A stretch of 64,000 nt of DNA from Misgurnus anguillicaudatus (Eukaryota > Chordata > Actinopteri > Cypriniformes > Cobitidae). How positions within the stretch are numbered: position 1 is the first letter of the stretch; each line of letters begins with the position of its first letter. The translations under genes were made by a program, and so were the position numbers. The stretch lies in contig NC_073361.2 in NCBI RefSeq assembly GCF_027580225.2, positions 23,578,001 through 23,642,000 on the forward strand. The letters are read 5' to 3'. The notes beneath the pieces are model-generated. The model was not told the origin of the DNA. It ran no database searches and saw only the letters and a list, made by a program, of their open reading frames with translations. Shown piece after piece: positions 47,441-60,020 of this stretch.

Positions 47441-48785
47441 TTAAAATAAACTATACATCCATTTTTGTAAATAAAACAAATTGGTGTGAATATCATTTTT
47501 GGGGGCCTTTTTAAGCCAGGACACGTGTCTGCACAGCTGTAACAATACAATGGAAAGTATAGCTAAGAAAGGAGATTTACCTGCAAACTTTTTATAGCTC
47601 AATTTTGCACTGCCTCTTGCAATGACAACTTAAGTTCTCATGAGGGACTTGGCTGTTGGAAACGGACCCTGCATAAATAAAATGGTCTACTTTCATAAAA
47701 CAGCCCCAGGCCGGAGAAGAGGGGGGAGAAAGAGAGTGATAGAGCTACAGTGCATTATTCCGGCTAAAGAAATGACATAATCAGGTCTCTTCAGTACAAA
47801 TTCATGAAATACTCCTTATTTCAAATGATGTTTATGAAGCATTTTAAGCCAATTATAAAGTTTTTTATAAAGTTAACATTTAGTAAAAAGTAAGCCTGCA
47901 TTCAAAGAGTAAATCAAATTTACAATGAAGGGATGTCTGGTGTTTGTCTGAGTGAGTGTTTGGTCGGTTGTCACTAAGTTATAAGCAATTATCAAATCAT
48001 ATTTCTATATAATATTTCAAATAACGATTTACATCTACATTTAAAATAGCATTACACACTCCACAAATCACACTACAGCATTCATAATCCTGACCACCAG
48101 TCCATACATTTCAGTCTTTGACATAGTTTATAATCAACAAAAAATAAAATGTATTATATGAAGCATTATTGGTAGTGAGCAGCAGACCTTTTATACTGCA
48201 GGTGTCATGGAGTTCAGCCACCACTGTTGTAATAAACACGCATTTAATTTCTCATCTAAACGCTTTCTGTCCCAGTAAAGTCACAAAATGAAACTCATGT
48301 ACTATTACTGACATCTGTCTAGTGTTTTTAATGGTCAGTCAAGCTTTCAAACTCACAGTATCTCACAATTCAGCCAAGACATTATGAGCTAGGACACTTT
48401 AAGTCTGAAAGTTGTGTCTACACTCTTGTAGGTGTAATGAAGTGGTCCGGTATAGACAGTATCAGTCATGTTCTCTGACCTACATTAAAAGTGTGGATGA
48501 TACGCCTGCATATTTAGCATTGTGAAATTCAAATTATTATGGAGAAAACTTTGGAGAAAGTCTTTTATGATTCATATATAATTTTAGATGCAAAGATGTT
48601 GTCAAACTGCTCTATAGAGAAAATTGCTGCAGTGTTTTCAAGTTTCTTTAGTCTCAGCTTCAGACGTCACACCCATTCAGGCTGAATGTCTGATGCATAA
48701 TGCACAGAAAATAGCAAACACTTCAGTCATTTCAAAGTTGCCGTGATTGGTTGAATTCTACAGGATTTCTTGGAGGCATGATAGG
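47441..48785. other. Intergenic DNA, nothing recognised
   Basis: AT-rich non-coding DNA. Confidence 0.4.
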
Positions 48786-49146
48786 GACTATAGCAGCATT
48801 TCCATTACCCTCCACATTGCACAAATTGAAATAGGGAATTGAAAAATAATTTTGGATAAACTTCCATATATCGTAAAAACGTTTTCACTCTCGGGTGAGG
48901 TGTTTTCTTATGCAATTCAAATAAGGAATATATTGCAAAACTGCAATGAAAACAGTTTCTCGCATTTACAGGTCACCTGATGTGTGTAAAAAGCTCTGTA
49001 TGCTTTTGAGTCGCTCTCGCATTATTTTGATGTCATCCACATGTCGTTCTGCACGGCGCCGTATAAAGTCAAAAACACCTAGCGTCATGGTATTTTGTAT
49101 GACTTATCACAACCCCCAAAATTACGCTTTAGTCGCATGATTTCAG

Positions 49147-49535
49147 TTAACGGTGCAGTGTGTAAATTTAAGTGGCAACTAATGGTAAGGTTGTGAATTG
49201 CAACCAACGGCTCAGTCCACTGCTCACCCCTTGCTTTTGAAACGCATAAAGAAGCTACGGTAGACGCGACCGGAAAAACATGTCATTGTCGGAGACAACT
49301 TAGTAAAAAACGTTTGTTCGTTAAGGGCTTCCATAGAAACATGGCGGCACAAAATGGTGACTTCCACGTAAGGGGACCCTCTGTGTATGTAGATAAAAAT
49401 GTCACATTCTCAGGTAATAAAAACATAACGGTTCATTAAAAAAGGTCTCTATACTCCCCTGAACATATAGTTTTTTATATTATTTTGCATTTCTGTCAAA
49501 AGATCCTTCAAAATATTACACACTGCACCTTTTAA
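49147..49535. mobile_element. TTAA-flanked MITE (GGTGCAGTGTGTAA ends)
   Basis: Ends CGGTGCAGTGTGTAA and TTACACACTGCACC, with TTAA at 49147-49150 and 49532-49535. The right TTAA is shared with the next element. Non-coding. Confidence 0.85.
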
Positions 49536-49934
49536 GGGGGCATATCATGAAAATCAGACTTTTTTCATGTTTAAGTGCTATAATTGGGTCCTAAGCGCTT
49601 CTATCAACCTAGAAAATGTGAAAAAGATCAACCCAGTAATTTATTTTTGGTCAACCATCCTCTTCAAGCATGTGAAAAAATAGGTCATTGAAAATTGGCT
49701 CCCCTGTGATGTCAGAAGGGGACAATACCACAACGGCACTGCCATTTAGTGCAGAGATCAACTCACTTGCATTTAAAAAGACACATTTTTGCTCACACCT
49801 ACACAGTGGCAATTTTAACATGTTATAATAAATTATCTATATTGTATTTTAAGTTAAAACTTCACATACAAACTCTGGAGACACCAAAGATTTATTTTAC
49901 ATCTTTAAAAAGTCTTGTGACATGTCCCCTTTAA
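49532..49934. mobile_element. TTAA-flanked MITE (GGGGACA ends), copy 2
   Basis: Ends GGGGGCATATCATGA and GACATGTCCCC with TTAA at 49532-49535 and 49931-49934. Inverted relative to the copy at 26885-27354. Non-coding. Confidence 0.87.
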
Positions 49935-50144
49935 TGTAATCATTGCATCATTTGCATACATCATTTCGCAATAGTTTTTTGCCGACATTTAGAAAATAAT
50001 GCTAAAGTTTTGCAGAAATTTTTAATGGAAATGCAGCTACTAACTTTACATTGATTGCTTGCTCAGCATGTCAGTAAGGTTGACTCTTGGGCGGTCCTTG
50101 GCCAATGACGGATACATTCTGAAGAATTAAGGTTTTATACACTC

Positions 50145-50257
50145 AAAAATAAAAAATGCTTGAGTTATTTTCAACCTAACATTGGGTCATAACGGGACGA
50201 ACCCAACCATTGGGTTAAATTAACCCAGAAAATTTTTATATTTGACCCAACAATGGT
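50145..50257. repeat. AACCCA/TGGGTT palindromic repeat, copy 2
   Basis: Motifs AACCTAACATTGGGTCA, AACCCAACCATTGGGTT and TTGACCCAACAATGG. Same type as 15420-15545; its right end is broken by the TTAA element starting at 50258. Confidence 0.7.
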
Positions 50258-50540
50258 TTAAAGCAGCACTATGTAGTTTTTTACCTTTAAATAATGTCTC
50301 TAAAATTATTTCAGTGATAGAACAACTTTTAACTAGACAAATTGTACTGTTGTTGCAACCTGAGCAGCCTCCTAGCTGCTACAAGCACACTCTGAAAGTG
50401 GCGGTGGAGGGTAGGAAACACAGCCCCGCCCCTCCCCCTGCCTGCAGAAGAGTGTCTGATACCAGGCACTGTTGCGCTTTTCAACCACATGGGGGAGCTG
50501 TAAGTCATTTTTACATGGAAACTACATAGTGTTGCTTTAA
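50258..50540. mobile_element. TTAA-flanked 282-bp MITE, copy 2
   Basis: Nearly identical to 38870-39155 in the same orientation, with only scattered substitutions and small gaps. TTAA at 50258-50261 and 50537-50540. Inserted at the end of an AACCCA repeat. Confidence 0.9.
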
Positions 50541-51463
50541 AACATCTCAGCATAAATGCCAATTTCGGACTCTTCGCATTGATATAGAAGAACCATTTCT
50601 GGTCACGTTTTTCTATTACAAATAATCTTTTGTGCTACAGATGCTAAAGGTTATTTATTGAAATGGTCTTTTGGCATTATGTAGCACCTTCATTTTTAAG
50701 GGAGTGGACCTAACCATCAGTCTGAATGCTTACACATGCATTTTTTGGAATAATGGAATTGATTTGATTCAATTTCATTACTTTGTAAGTTAAAAATCTA
50801 CCATGCGGAACCCATTCAGTTCATATGTTGAAACCAATGAGTAGGTATATTCCTTGCTATATATCAGACTATATTCCTACTGTACATGTCTGCCTGCACA
50901 TGTGCAGTCTCAATGGATTAGGATGTGTGTCTCGTTTTGCAAGACAGCCACAAATCCCATTAAAGAAAAGAAATGAGAGAGAGATGGTAGAGGAGGGAAT
51001 TCACATAAAAAGCTGTGAGGTCTGCTGAGAAACATGGCCTCCCTCTGTTCATTAACAGAGGCGGTGGAGTTTTGAATGAATTACCTGTCCTGCATTATTC
51101 ACTACATGTGCCCATTATTTATCTCTCATTTCATTTTACTTCACACGCTCAGTATGTCATTAACCCTGTCTTTTTGACTATCACCTGTTTAATGATGTAT
51201 ATGGTATTGTTTCTAAAACAGATTAGGCCCTGATTCCATTTGCGTTGTGCACCTGCTGCTTTGTGCTCTGGGTTCTGATATAGTAATCAATATTTTATTT
51301 ATTTTAAGATGCTTTAGATGTTCTATACTATAATTGACTTTGCTGTGGTTAGGCCATTGGTATGGGTCTTCTGTTTTGCTCATGCTTTTGAAGAGTTCAC
51401 TAAAAATCAATATTTGATCATTATTTTCCAGCCTTGTGTTCTAATAGTTTAGAAATTACTTAT
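50541..51463. other. Intergenic DNA, nothing recognised
   Basis: Non-coding; only chance frames. Confidence 0.4.
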
Positions 51464-51465
51464 AC

Positions 51466-52397
51466 AGTGAGGAAAATAAGTATTTGAACACCCTGCTATT
51501 TTGCAAGTTCTCCCACTTAGAAATCATGGAGGGGTCTGAAATTGTCATCGTAGGTGCATGTTTACTGTGAGAGACATCACAATGTATGAGTTTGAGCTCC
51601 CTCCAAAGATTCTCTATTGGGTTTAGGTCTGAAGACTGGCTAGGCCACGCCAGAACCTTGATATGCTTCTTACAGAGCCACTCCTTTGTTATCCTGGCTG
51701 TGTGCTTCGGGTCATTGTCATGTTGGAGAAGAACTGAGGGAAGGAGGTTGTTCCCCAAAATCTCGCAATACATGGCCCCGGTCATCCTCTCCTTAATACA
51801 GTGCAGTCGCCCTGTCCCATGTGCAGAAAAACATCCCCAAAGCATGATGCGTCCACCCTCATGCTTCACAGTAGGGATGGTGTACTTGGGATGGTACTCA
51901 TCATTCTTCTTCCTCCAAACACGTTTAGTGGAATTATGACCAAAATGTTTTATTTTGGTCTCATCTGACCACATGACTTTCTCCCATGACTCCTCTGGAT
52001 CATCCAAATGGTCATTGGCAAACTTAAGACGAGCCTGGACATGTGCTGGTTTAAGCAGGGGAACCTTCCGTGCCATGCATGATTTCAAACCATGACGTCT
52101 TAGTGTATTACCAACAGTAACCTTGGAAACGGTGGTCCCAGCTCTTTTCATGTCATTGACCAGCTCCTCCCGTGTAGTTATGGGCTGATTTCTCGCCTTT
52201 ATTAGGATCATTGAGACCCCACGAGGTGGGATCGTGCATGGAGCCCCAGTCCAAGGGAGATTTTCTAATGATTGCTCAAACAGTGGACCTTTTTTCACCA
52301 AGCTGCTTGGCAATTTTCCCGTAGCCCTTTCCAGCCTTTTGGAGGTGTACAATTTTGTCTCTAGTGTCTTTGGACAGCTCTTTGATCTTGGCCATGT
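51466..52397 (-). pseudogene. Tc1-like transposase, decayed (DD34E type)
   Basis: The natural start is the ATG at about 52395-52397 (minus strand), opening Met-Ala-Lys-Ile-Lys-Glu-Leu-Ser-Lys and an N-terminal DNA-binding helix-turn-helix. This frame hits a TGA about 40 codons in, and a small deletion follows. The catalytic half is open in another frame from about 52235 down: Trp-Ser-Asp-Glu-Thr (first Asp), His-Asp-Asn-Asp-Pro-Lys-His (second Asp) and Asn-Pro-Ile-Glu-Asn-Leu-Trp (Glu). About a dozen residues are missing before the second Asp, and the C-terminal about 50 residues are replaced by unrelated sequence. With the stop, the frame shift and the missing C-terminus, activity is unlikely. 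The long 338-residue frame beginning at 52472 is not the native protein; its first about 75 residues are the helix-turn-helix region read in the wrong frame. Confidence 0.9.
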
Positions 52398-52762
52398 TAG
52401 TAGTTGGATTCTTACTGATGGTATGGGGTGGACAGGTGTCTTTATGCAGCTAACGACTTCAAACAGGTGCATCTAATTTAGGATAATAAATGGAGTGGAG
52501 GTGGACATATCAAAAGGCAGACTAACAGGTCCTTGAGGGTCAGAATTCTAGCTGATAGACATGTGTTCAAATACTTATTTGCAGCTGTATCATACATACA
52601 AATAAATAGTTAAAAAATCATACATTGTGATTTCTGGATTTTTTAGATTATGTCTCTCACAGTGGACATCCACCTACAATGACAATTTCAGACCCCTCCA
52701 CGATTTTTAAGTGGGAGAACTTGCAAAATAGCAGGGTGTTCAAATACTTATTTTCCTCACTG
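51466..52762 (-). mobile_element. Tc1-like DNA transposon, full length
   Basis: 1297-bp element flanked by TA (51464-51465 and 52763-52764). Terminal inverted repeats begin CAGTGAGGAAAATAAGTATT at both ends and stay alignable for about 90 bp or more. It carries one transposase reading frame on the minus strand, now decayed. Confidence 0.93.
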
Positions 52763-52869
52763 TAAGTCATGGCCCTTAATGGACAAAATAGCACTGGAAA
52801 ATAATCATTAAAGTAGTTCACAACTTAGTTAATACAACACACAAAAGAAATAAATGAGTGTGATGTCAA

Positions 52870-53002
52870 GGTACAAAAGTTGTCACTTGGACAGTACCTT
52901 TTGAAAAGGTCCTAATATATATCATTTTGGTACAGATACTTTTTGAAAATGTACCGCCACAGTGACAACTTTGTACCTTCTTGTACCTTCATTCTGAGAG
53001 TG
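52870..53002. repeat. GGTACC-type MITE fragment
   Basis: GTTGTCACTTGGACAGTACC and GTACCGCCACAGTGACAACTT form inverted arms; similar to 15112-15312. Confidence 0.6.
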
Positions 53003-55050
53003 TAGTTTCAAAGCCACAGTGGTAGATTATCAAAGAGTGATTTTTTTTTCATCTGTTATACTCTTAAAACAATCAGTGATTTTTTTTTTCACGATACAGT
53101 ATAGACAGACCTTTTTGCTTACATGACGCAAAAGATTCATAAAAATTCTCAATTTGCGTTTCACAGAAAATAACTCCATATGAGGAAAACGACATAAACG
53201 TGAAGAATTATGAACTAAATATGGTGACCTTTAAAAACTCCTAGATGTTTATCTCATTGAAATCTGAGGACTTCTGATTTCCAGCATTAATTGGCAGCTG
53301 GGCAGATTATTCTGGGCATCCACTTTATTTATATTTCATCAGTGACACTTCATCTGCAGCAACGTCTGCCACATACGCAGTCAGACATGACAGACGGTGC
53401 CCAAAGGGAGAACGCTTATGCTTTGACCACTGCAGCTGTGTGCTTCTTTGCCCCAACAACCCTGTATCCAGAATAAATAAGGAATTGCATTACCATAATT
53501 CGGCATTGTATATCTGTATACTGTAAATCCCCAGACATGTTTATGACAGCTTTGTTCTAAAAAAAAAAAAACTTTGTTGCATTGCAAAGCCTGACAAATT
53601 AGATATGCAAGTGCACTATGAAACCAATGTATACGCTAAAAAATGTTTTTGTAAATTCCAGGCTGCTGTTTTCAATTCTAAGAAAGTTATTTTGAATTAG
53701 ATTTGTCAAGCTATAATTTAAAGTAGTTACAGAGCATGACCAAAAACATACAAACATTAAATTTAGCTTTTTGTCAAAATGCACCACACTTCCATTCGCG
53801 AGGGAATGTGGTGGTTTGTAATCTGTTTGTTTTGCACTTGGGCAAGTGGAAAATTCACTCAACTTCACTATAAACACAATTCACCGTCCTCTAGATGCTT
53901 AGATAGATCACACCATCCTCTGCAAAAGCTTGACAACATATTTTTTGTTGTTGTAGCTTTATCCATTTATCACAATCAGTCACTGCCCTCGCTGCAGGGA
54001 TGGTCATGAAGATAGAGATAAGGTAGGGGCTTCATTCATCCATTTTGAGTCGGTTTACCTTCTCTTCCTCATATATTTTTCAAAAGTAAAGGACTGCTGT
54101 GTTTTTTTTAGGCTCACTGGTGCAGAAGGTCTTAGCTCCAGTGATGATCTGTCAGGGCCTGCAACACCAGCAACTTCATCTGATAAATAGCCAGATGTGT
54201 AATTTACCCTTCGCTATAATGGGGATTAGTAAAGGGTCAATTTCACAGTAAAGCCTGCTTACAAGACTCATATTTACCTTGTAGGTTCTTTGGAGAAGGA
54301 GATGAACTAAACCAAGATAAATCCATTAACAGCATTACAAACATCATATATGCTCAAAGGAGGTTGTCCGATGAAAAACCTTGCAATACGGTGTTATGTT
54401 GCTACCTCAGACTCTTTATTTAGAGAGCCTGAATGAGGTTTCAAAACCGTCTTCTGGCATCAAGTCCGTCTACTGTCTGTTTCCAAAAGATTTATAGAAA
54501 GTTTACTTTTTATCAGTGCCGAAATTGATTTTGTTTGAGGAACCGGTTGTTCCACACAGGGTAATAAGTGCAGCGTACCATATATAAGCAAGCACTTCTA
54601 TCCCCCAGGTGTTTGGCTTACACATAAAGGAGATAATTAAAGTGGTGATACTCCAGGGATAAGGTTGAACCCCGAAGGAAGCTCTTGAGCTTCAGATTGG
54701 AATGCAGCACCGTTTGGCAGACGTTTGTTGTATCTTAGTCATAGAGCATCACAGTGTGCTAATACATTACAAGGCCTTAGAGATGGTCAGCAAGCCTCCT
54801 GTGTTAATAATAAAGATAAGGAAAAGTACACACTTAGGTGTTCAAAAGATTATAGAGGTAGAATGACAGGTGGACTTAGTAAGGGTCAGAGGTCTGAAGG
54901 CATCAAGCAAAAAGTGTGTGCACATCCAAATAAGAAGATAGAGGGACTTTAATCATCTGTCAAAGAAGAAATTTGTCTCCTGAGATGCTGTTTCTCTGCC
55001 CAAAATGCACAGACCTCAGGCATCTCAGCTGCCTGTAAAGATGCAGACTA
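53003..55050. other. Intergenic DNA, nothing recognised
   Basis: Looks more like single-copy sequence than its surroundings, but no exon or domain was found. Frames at 53291-53476, 53779-54009 and 54725-54952 are unsupported. Confidence 0.4.
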
Positions 55051-55059
55051 AACAGAAGG

Positions 55060-58000
55060 GGCCTCCCCAGCTAACAGGGAACGTTCCCACAACATTCGCT
55101 AACGTTTTTTAAAAGTTCTTTAAAGGTTAGAGCAAAACGTTTTTGACACAACGTTTATGCAACGTTCTTATAACGTTATTAAAAGTTGAATAACGTTCTT
55201 ATGATGTTGATGAACAAACGTTCTTAGAACAACGTTCTCAGAACGTTCTCTTGAGGTTATTTCTAAACGATGAAGGTTGTTATAATGTTACGGAAAAACG
55301 TTCTTAGAACAACGTTCTCAGAACGTTCTCTTGAGGTTATTTCTAAACAATGAAGGTTGTCATAATGTTACGGAAAAACGTTCTTAGACCAACATTCTCA
55401 GAACGTCCTTTTGAGGTTATTTCTACACAATGAAAGTTCTCTTAATGTTACGGAAAAACGTTCTGAGAACAACGTTCTCTGAACGTCCTTTTGAGGTTAT
55501 TTCTACACATTAAAGGTTCTCTTAATGTTACAGGAAAACGTTCTTAGAACAATGTCCTCGGAACGTCCTTTTGAGGTTATTTCTACACAATGAAAGTTCT
55601 CTTAATGTTACGGAAAAATGTTCTTAGAACAATGTTCTCGGAACGTCCTTTTGAGGTTATTTCTACACATTGAAAGTTCTCCTAATGTTACGGAAAAACG
55701 TTCTTAGAACAACGTTCTCGGAACATCCTCTTGAGGTTATTTTTAAACGATGAAGGTTGTCATAATGTTACAGGAAAACGTTCTTAGAACAATGTTCTCG
55801 GAACGTCCTTTTGAGGTTATTTTTAAACGATGAATGTTGTCATAATGTTACGGGAAAACGTTCTTAGAACAAAGTTCTCGGAACGTCCTTTTGAGGTTAT
55901 TTCTACACATTAAAAGTTCTCTTAATGTTACGAAAAAACTTTCTTAGAACAATGTTCTCGGAACGTCCTTTTGAGGTTATTTCCTCACATTGAAAGTTCT
56001 CTTAATGTTACTGGAAAACGTTCTTAGAACAACGTTCTCGGAACGTCCTTTTGAGGTTATTTCTACACAATAAAAGTTCTCTTAATGTTACTGGAAAACG
56101 TTCTTAGAACAATGTTCTCGGAACGTCCTTTTGAGGTTATTTTTAAACGATAAAGGTTGTCATAATGTCACGGGAAAACGTTCTTAGAACAATGTTCTCG
56201 GAACGTCCTTTTGAGGTTATTTCTACACATTGAAAGTTCTCTTAATGTTACGGAAAAACGTTCTTAGAACAACGTTCTTGGAACGTCCACTTGAGGTTAT
56301 TTCTAAACGATGAAGGTTGTCATAATGTTACGAGAAAACGTTCTTAGAACAATGTTCTCGGAACGTCCTTTTGAGGTTATTGCCCCACATTGAAAGTTCT
56401 CTTAATGTTACGGAAAAACGTTCTTAGAACAACGTTCTTGGAACGTCCACTTGAGGTTATTTCTAAACGATGAAGGTTGTCATAATGTTACTAGAAAACG
56501 TTCTTAGAACAATGTTCTCGGAACGTCCTTTTGAGGTTATTTCTACACATTGAAAGTTCTCCTAATGTTACGGAAAAACGTTCTTAGAACAACGTTCTCG
56601 GAACATCCTCTTGAGGTTATTTTTAAACGATGAAGGTTGTCATAATGTTACAGGAAAACGTTCTTAGAACAATGTTCTCGGAACGTCCTTTTGAGGTTAT
56701 TTTTAAACGATGAATGTTGTCATAATGTTACGGGAAAACGTTCTTAGAACAAAGTTCTCGGAACGTCCTTTTGAGGTTATTTCTACACATTAAAAGTTCT
56801 CTTAATGTTACGAAAAAACGTTCTTAGAACAATGTTCTCGGAACGTCCTTTTGAGGTTATTTCCTCACATTGAAAGTTCTCTTAATGTTACTGGAAAACG
56901 TTCTTAGAACAACGTTCTCGGAACGTCCTTTTGAGGTTATTTCTACACAATAAAAGTTCTCTTAATGTTACTGGAAAACGTTCTTAGAACAATGTTCTCG
57001 GAACGTCCTTTTGAGGTTATTTTTAAACGATAAAGGTTGTCATAATGTCACGGGAAAACGTTCTTAGAACAATGTTCTCGGAACGTCCTTTTGAGGTTAT
57101 TTCTACACAATAAAAGTTCTCTTAATGTTACTGGAAAACGTTCTTAGAACAATGTTCTCGGAACGTCCTTTTGAGGTTATTTTTAAACGATAAAGGTTGT
57201 CATAATGTCACGGGAAAACGTTCTTAGAACAATGTTCTCGGAACGTCCTTTTGAGGTTATTTCTACACAATAAAAGTTCTCTTAATGTTACTGGAAAACG
57301 TTCTTAGAACAATGTTCTCGGAACGTCCTTTTGAGGTTATTTTTAAACGATAAAGGTTGTCATAATGTCACGGGAAAACGTTCTTAGAACAATGTTCTCG
57401 GAACGTCCTTTTGAGGTTATTTCTACACATTGAAAGTTCTCTTAATGTTACGGAAAAACGTTCTTAGAACAACATTCTTGGAACGTCCACTTGAGGTTAT
57501 TTCTAAACGATGAAGGTTGTCATAATGTTACGAGAAAACGTTCTTAGAACAATGTTCTCGGAACGTCCTTTTGAGGTTATTTCCTCACATTGAAAGTTTT
57601 CTTAATGTTACTGGAAAACGTTCTTAGAACAATGTTCTCGGAACGTCCTTTTGAGGTTATTTCTACACAATAAAAGTTCTCTTAATGTTACAGAAAAACG
57701 TTCTTAGAACGACGTTCTCGGAACGTCCTTTTGAGGTTATTTCTACACATTGAAAGTTGTCTTAATGTTACGGGAAACGTTCTTAGAACAACGTTTTTGG
57801 AACGTCCTCTTGAGGTTAATTTCTAAACAATGAAGGTTGTCATAATATTACGGAAAAACGTTCTTAGAACAACATTCTCGGAATGTCCCCTTGAGGTTAT
57901 TTCTACATGATGAAAGTTGTCATAATGTTAGGGGGGGAACGTTTTTAGAACAACTTTTTTGGAACGTCTTCTTGAGGTTATTTCTAAATGATGAAGGTTG

Positions 58001-58430
58001 TCATAATATTCTCGGAATGTCCCCTTGAGGTTAATTCTACATGATGAAAGTTGTCATAATGTTACGGGAAACGTTCTTAGAGCAACGTTTTTGGAATGTC
58101 CTCTTGAGGTTATTTCTAAACGATGAAGGTTGTCATAATGTTACAGGAAAACATTCTAAGAACATTGTTTTTGGAATGTCCTCTTGAGGTTATTTCTAAA
58201 CCATAAAGGTTGTCATAATGTTACGGGAAAACGTTCTTAAATCAACGTTCTCGAAACGTCATGTTGAGTTTATTTTTACTTGATGAAGGTTGTCAAAATG
58301 TTAAGAAAATTTTTTAGTACAAAACATTCCTAGATCCAGCATTTTCTAAACTTCCTTTTGATGATATTTGTACTTGATGAAGGTTCTTGTAATCTTAAGA
58401 GAAAACGCTCTTGTTAAATAAAATATAAAA
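55060..58430. repeat. 80-bp minisatellite array, about 40 copies
   Basis: The marker TTGAGGTTAT recurs every 80 bp from about 55250 to about 57900, with small length changes near both ends. The consensus unit runs AAACGTTCTTAGAACAA, CGTTCTCGGAACGTCC, TTTTGAGGTTATTTCT, then ACACATTGAAAGTTCTCTTA and ATGTTACGG. Two alternating unit types (with TTCTACACA...AAAGTTCTCTTA or TTTTAAACGA...AAGGTTGTCATA) make 160-bp higher-order units, for example at 56941, 57101 and 57261. 55621-56220 recurs at 56501-57100 with an 880-bp offset (11 units). Edge units from 55060 and after 57950 are the most diverged. No coding frame crosses the array. Confidence 0.95.
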
Positions 58431-59990
58431 AAACAAGATCATTGCACATCATTTATCATTAATCCAAGTAATAAGAACAATGATGGACTCTAAAATTTAC
58501 CCCCAGGTAAGCACCTATATAAATGTACCAGGCCAAGAGCTTAACATTAAATAATAGTTGCAACTACATGCGTTAGCCTAGTGCTAACTAGACATTCAGA
58601 ACACTCTGAGATGTTTGTTGGTCCAAATAAAGTAGGTATCTTTCAGGGTCAAACGTTTCGCAAATCCTGCCTTGAACTCACCTAGATTGGAGAAGCAATC
58701 GTCAGTAAAATAACAAAAAAGGGTTTTTATCCTCTGAATTTGATTTATCTTCATGGTAGTGAAAACAACACAAACTTGCCCTTACAGCTTAAAACACAGT
58801 GTCTTAGACATGATGTTAACACACCAACTAGTGTAAGGGTCTGTGGGCAGATCAGGGTTTTCGTTTCTCCCGTGGAAGACTGTAGTCTTATGCAAAGTAT
58901 TGCCTTTATATGTAAATAGACAACAGGTCAGAGATTCAAAAAGAAAATGTATGTAACATGGTTCAACTCCCTACTTTAGAAACTTGTGTGTTTGCACACC
59001 ATAGATGGACAGCTACATGACACACTGCAATAAAGGTAATTTTCGATATTGAAACTGCCTGGCACTTTAATATCAATGTGTTGAAAATGACAAAAAGACA
59101 AAAAATGTGGCATGGCTTTACATTTGGAAGATTATGTCACCAAGTTGAGCCCCCTGTGTGTGTATAACCCATGCAGGTTATTGCCTACAGTTGTGCAAAG
59201 TCCTGTTGTCCTGTACACTATGAACCAGGAAGGGTTTTTTTGGGGAACTGTGTACATGACATGTACAAAAGCTTTGACAATCAGAGAGACATTGTGTGAT
59301 TGAAATGGTACAGAAAAAAACGAGAAAGTAAGTTGGAATGGAAGATGCTCCAATCATTCATATACATTACATGGTCAGATGATGCTAGAAAGAATCAAGC
59401 CACAGAGGAGAAAACCAATAAGTGCATAAGAATTTTAATGAAATTTATGTGATTGATAGGTTGCCCTTAAATTAAGGTAACCAGCTTTTTCAAATGACAA
59501 GTACGGACATGTCCTAATGATTAAAATACCCTTGAAATCTTATTTGTTATTGTCTAGAAATTTAAAAACAGGGTCAAAACCTTTTTAAATGTTTTCATCT
59601 TTTATGTGGGTTATGGAGAACACACCAAAAACGGGGACATCCTTAAATTACATTTTTTTTAAATTTATGGGAAAAGTGGATCACTGTTTTGAATCTTGAC
59701 TTAATTATAAAAATAAATTATAAACACTTACAGGAACAAAGTAAATGAAATAAAAAATTACAAATATTAAAGTAGTATCTAAAAAATAACGAAAATGTGC
59801 AGCATCTTGTTTATGTAATCTATCTATATAATCTGAAATTTAAAATATTTAATGTTCCCAGATGCTTTCTTAAATAGGTTATAAATTAGTAGAGTAATAT
59901 AAACGTCTAATAACGCTTATATGTATCACTACTGTCCGTGTTCAGCACTGGATATATTTATTTTGATATATTTATATAATCTAATATTTT
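58431..59990. other. Intergenic DNA, nothing recognised
   Basis: Non-coding; the frames at 59112-59353 on both strands have no domain. Confidence 0.4.
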
Positions 59991-60020
59991 ATATTGTGAT
60001 GTATATTTTTAAAAACAAAT

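Larger units (their letters stand above)
48788..50042. mobile_element. Older palindromic element hosting two TTAA elements
   Basis: The left end TATAGCAGCATTTCCATTA pairs with the right end TAATGGAAATGCAGCTA. The body is split at TTAA by the tandem pair 49147-49934. Non-coding. Confidence 0.65.

Noticed and set aside
51456..52472. 338-codon minus-strand frame taken as an intact transposase
   Set aside because: Its first about 75 codons are the helix-turn-helix region in the wrong frame, part of the core is deleted before the second Asp, and the C-terminal end is unrelated; annotated as a pseudogene instead.
55060..58300. Array of heat-shock or glucocorticoid response elements
   Set aside because: GTTCTTAGAAC has an extra base between the heat-shock pentamers, and AGAACAACGTTCT has 3 bases between half sites where the hormone element needs a longer AGAACAnnnTGTTCT. 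The likeness is superficial.
55060..58430. CRISPR-like array
   Set aside because: The whole 80-bp unit repeats with no unique spacers, in a vertebrate context.
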